Source: Actinotalea sp. (GTDB lineage Bacteria; Actinomycetota; Actinomycetes; Actinomycetales; Cellulomonadaceae). Taken from it: a stretch of DNA of 7,555 bases. Location: contig JACIXM010000066.1 of assembly GCA_014360395.1 (NCBI GenBank), positions 1 through 7,555 of the forward strand, read 5' to 3'. Made by a program: the position numbers and the translations under genes. Under the pieces are notes generated by a model. It saw only the letters and a list, made by a program, of their open reading frames with translations, had not been told where the DNA came from and ran no database searches. This document shows positions 5,226 through 7,555 of the stretch, in pieces; position 1 is the first letter of the stretch; each line of letters opens with the position of its first letter.

Positions 5226-7441
5226 ACAGCCGTCCGACCCCGCCGACCGGCACGCGCGCGACCCTGGCCACGGCACTCGTGGCGCTCGGGGTGCTCGCCG
5301 GGACGTGGACCCTCCGTCCGCTCCTCGCCCCCGGGCCGTGGCTGACCACGGTGACCCTGACCGTCGTCGTCGTCGGGGCAGCCGTGGCCGTCGCCCGGGC
5401 GCTCAGCAGGTCCGTCCTGGCGCCGACGCTGTGGGGCGTCGGGGCCGCGGCGCTCGCCGTCGCGGCGCTGTACTCCGGGCCGGGCCGGCTCACGGTGCCC
5501 CTGCCGACGCTGGAGACCCTCCGGACCCTGCGCCGCGTGACCGAGGCGGGCGCCCGCGCCGTCGTCGACGGCTCGATCCCCCTGCCGCCGTCACGGGGCA
5601 CGGAGATGCTCGTCGTCGTGGGCGCGCTGCTGGTCCTGGTGGTGGCGGACGCCCTGGCGGTGTCGCTCGGGCGGGCCGGGCCTGCCGGCGTCGCGCTCGC
5701 CGGGCTGTGGTCGGTCGCCGTCGTCTTCGAGGCCTCGCCCGGTCTCGCCTCCCTCCTGGTCGGGGGGACCTCGTTCCTCCTCCTGCTCGCACTGACCCGC
5801 CCGCAGCGGTCCCGTTCCCAGTCCGTGCGGGACGGCGGGCTCGTGGTCGCCACCGCGGCGGGCGTGACCGTCGCCGCCGTCGCCGCCGGTCCCCTGCTCA
5901 CGGGGGTCCCCGGGTGGGGAAGTGTCGTCCTCCCCTCGGCCTGGGGGAACGGCCCGTCCGCGAGCGGCCCCGTGGAGGTCTCCCTGGACCTGGACATGCG
6001 GTCGAGCCTCGGCGCGCGCTCGGACCGCCCGCTCATCACCTACACCCTCACCGGCGCGGCCCCGGGGCCGCTGCGGCTGTACACCCTGACGGAGTTCGAC
6101 GGGCGTGAGTGGCAGCGCGACACCACGACCACGTCCGAGGCCCCGGCCACCGGAGCGCTGTGGCCCGACGAACCGGGACGCTCCGCGGCCCAGACCGCGG
6201 AGCCCGGGCAGGACGGCGTCGGCCGGCTGGTCGTCGAGGTCGGTGACCTCGACCAGGACCGCCTGCCGCTGCCGCTGGAACCGCGTCGCGTCGCGGTACC
6301 CGGCGACTGGCGCTACGACGCGGAGCTGGACGAGGTCGCCTCCGGATCCGCCGCCACGACCCGTGGCCTGGCCTACGAGGTGGTCGTCGCACCGCGCGAC
6401 CTGTCGGCGCCGACGCTCCAGGCGGACAGCGTGGCCCCCCTCCCGGCGGGATCGCCCTACCTGGAGCTGCCCGCGACGACCTTCGCGGCCGACGTCGCCG
6501 ACCTCGCCCGCGAGGTCACGGCCGGTGCGGTCACGCCGTACGACCAGGCGCTGGCGCTCCAGACGTACCTGCGGGACGGCTCCCTCTTCCGGTACGACAC
6601 CGAGGTCCCGGCGCCCCGCACCGACGACGCCGTCTGGGACTTCCTCACGGACCGGACGGGATACTGCGTCCAGTACGCCACGGCGATGACCGTCATGGCC
6701 CGCCACCTCGGGCTGCCGACGCGCATGGCCGTGGGCTTCCTCCCCGGTCGCGCCGCGGCCGGTGGCCGGTACGCGATCTCCGGTCAGCTCGCCCACACCT
6801 GGCCGGAGATCTGGTTCGAGGGTGCCGGCTGGGTGCGCTTCGAGCCCACCCCGGCGGTCCAGACCGGGAGCCCGCCCACCTACGCCGACCCGGCGGTCAC
6901 GACGCAGCTCGAGCCGGACGAGGAGCCTGCTCCTGGCACGGCCGCCACACCGGCCCCGACCACCACGGCTGCCCCCCAGGCCCCCGGCGGCGGCCTCGGC
7001 CAGGGCGAGGTGACCGTCGGGGCGACGCGGATCCCCCTGGCCGCGGCCGCGGGGGGCCTCGCGGTCCTCGCGCTGGCGACGGCGGCCGCGGTCGTCGTGG
7101 TCCGCCGCCGCACCGCGCAGGCCGTCCCCACCGGGCCCGAGGCGACGTGGGGACGGCTCAGGATCGCCCTGGCCGAGCGCGGGGTGCGGTGGGACGAGGC
7201 GACGACGCTCCGCGGGGCCGAGCGCGCCGTGCTCCACGCCTACGGCGACGACCCCCCGGAGTCCGTCCGCCGAGCCCTGCACCGACTCGTGGCCGCCGCC
7301 GAGGCAGCGCGGTACGCCCCCGCCCCGCCCGTGTGGGACCAGGACGACCTCGAGGGGTGGGCCGCCGAGGTGCTCGCCGGGTTCGACGCCCGGCCGCCGG
7401 CCGGCGCGGAGCCGCAGCTCGCCGGACGGGCCGGGCGCTGA
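5222..7441 (+). CDS. Membrane transglutaminase-like protein (TgpA type, with C-terminal DUF4129)
   Basis: This 739-residue protein starts at GTG 5222, which overlaps the previous stop (GTGA). No strong ribosome binding site precedes it, so coupled translation is likely. About seven membrane helices lie within 1-225 (near 12-29, 40-60, 66-84, 128-148, 153-170, 175-192 and 205-225), matching the DUF3488/TgpA N-terminal region. An extracytoplasmic part follows with a transglutaminase-like domain (about 420-545). The probable nucleophile is Cys482 in GYCVQYA, with His525 in AHTWPEI. Glu541 in WVRFEPTP stands where Asp completes the triad in many relatives. A Pro/Thr/Ala-rich linker (about 563-597), a last membrane helix (605-627) and a cytoplasmic DUF4129-like tail (about 640-720) complete it. 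The fold supports protease, amidase or cross-linking activity on an envelope substrate. The substrate is unknown. The MoxR and DUF58 partners probably regulate it. Confidence 0.93.
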   Translation: MNSRPTPPTGTRATLATALVALGVLAGTWTLRPLLAPGPWLTTVTLTVVVVGAAVAVARALSRSVLAPTLWGVGAAALAVAALYSGPGRLTVPLPTLETLRTLRRVTEAGARAVVDGSIPLPPSRGTEMLVVVGALLVLVVADALAVSLGRAGPAGVALAGLWSVAVVFEASPGLASLLVGGTSFLLLLALTRPQRSRSQSVRDGGLVVATAAGVTVAAVAAGPLLTGVPGWGSVVLPSAWGNGPSASGPVEVSLDLDMRSSLGARSDRPLITYTLTGAAPGPLRLYTLTEFDGREWQRDTTTTSEAPATGALWPDEPGRSAAQTAEPGQDGVGRLVVEVGDLDQDRLPLPLEPRRVAVPGDWRYDAELDEVASGSAATTRGLAYEVVVAPRDLSAPTLQADSVAPLPAGSPYLELPATTFAADVADLAREVTAGAVTPYDQALALQTYLRDGSLFRYDTEVPAPRTDDAVWDFLTDRTGYCVQYATAMTVMARHLGLPTRMAVGFLPGRAAAGGRYAISGQLAHTWPEIWFEGAGWVRFEPTPAVQTGSPPTYADPAVTTQLEPDEEPAPGTAATPAPTTTAAPQAPGGGLGQGEVTVGATRIPLAAAAGGLAVLALATAAAVVVVRRRTAQAVPTGPEATWGRLRIALAERGVRWDEATTLRGAERAVLHAYGDDPPESVRRALHRLVAAAEAARYAPAPPVWDQDDLEGWAAEVLAGFDARPPAGAEPQLAGRAGR

Positions 7442-7471
7442 CCGCAGGGGCCCGGGGCGCTGACGGCAGGG
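7436..7471 (+). repeat. Imperfect direct repeat across the transglutaminase stop codon
   Basis: CGCTGACCGCAGGG (7436-7449) and CGCTGACGGCAGGG (7458-7471) match at 13 of 14 bases with a 22-bp period. The first copy contains the TGA stop, so the second copy repeats a TGA just downstream. It looks like a small tandem duplication at the gene's end. Confidence 0.6.
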
Positions 7472-7506
7472 CGCGGGCGTGGCGAGCGGCCGGGCTCGGC
7501 CCCTGC
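7444..7506 (+). terminator. Possible terminator-like inverted repeat after the transglutaminase gene
   Basis: GCAGGGGCC (7444-7452) and GGCCCCTGC (7498-7506) are perfect 9-bp complements starting 3 nt after the stop codon. The 45-nt spacer can itself form smaller GC-rich hairpins. No T-run follows, and the loop is long for a classical intrinsic terminator. It may still mark the end of the operon, since U-less structured ends occur in high-GC actinobacteria. Confidence 0.35.
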
Positions 7507-7523
7507 TCCTGCGGGCCGGGTGC

Positions 7524-7550
7524 GGACGCTGCCCGCCCCCGGACGCTGCC
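7524..7550 (+). repeat. Direct repeat of a 10-mer near the right edge
   Basis: GGACGCTGCC occurs at 7524-7533 and again at 7541-7550, with a 17-bp period. It lies in non-coding sequence close to the window edge, so I cannot see whether the array continues. It may be simple GC-rich drift. Confidence 0.45.
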
Positions 7551-7555
7551 GGCCC

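Noticed and set aside
4477..7282. Long minus-strand open frames (520 and 563 codons) antisense to the DUF58 and transglutaminase genes
   Set aside because: The products are Arg/Pro/Gly-rich with no recognisable motifs. The plus-strand genes they oppose carry complete families with catalytic residues.

Overview
The window is very GC-rich chromosomal DNA with gene content and order typical of Actinobacteria. It holds the promoter-proximal end of the division and cell wall (dcw) cluster, transcribed leftwards on the minus strand: mraZ, rsmH (mraW), ftsL and the first 54 codons of a probable ftsI. Diverging from it on the plus strand is a MoxR ATPase, DUF58 protein, transglutaminase module. The actinobacterial form of RsmH (AYQSLED in place of the usual FHSLED) and the Pro/Ala-rich tails of FtsL and FtsI fit this group. 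A member of Micrococcales, such as a Cellulomonas relative, is my guess from overall similarity and is not proven here.

Layout. 1-164 (minus): 5' end of a probable ftsI, running off the left edge. 165-283: gap with no gene. 284-736 (minus): ftsL-like. 733-1740 (minus): rsmH, overlapping ftsL by 4 nt. 1741-1969: a 229-nt leader between mraZ and rsmH with two strong back-to-back hairpins, probably the mraW RNA motif. 1970-2434 (minus): mraZ. 2435-2949: shared 515-nt divergent intergenic region, with a phased array of MraZ-box-like repeats next to mraZ and a probable -10 element just before the MoxR gene. 2950-3948, 3948-5225 and 5222-7441 (plus): MoxR ATPase, DUF58 protein and transmembrane transglutaminase, joined by stop/start overlaps. 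7442-7555: short non-coding tail with an inverted repeat and imperfect direct repeats.

How it works together. MraZ is a DNA-binding regulator that in other bacteria represses its own operon through short repeats in the promoter, and such repeats are visible here. RsmH methylates 16S rRNA. FtsL and FtsI belong to the septal peptidoglycan synthesis complex. The plus-strand module has the standard MoxR/DUF58/transglutaminase composition. The ATPase probably acts as a chaperone-like partner of the DUF58 protein, and the transglutaminase places a Cys-His-Glu catalytic domain outside the membrane. Its substrate is unknown.

I see no mobile element, CRISPR array, tRNA, rRNA or defence system. The protein-coding part is a conserved core locus. 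The most interesting non-coding signals are the structured RNA leader upstream of rsmH and the 10-bp phased operator upstream of mraZ.
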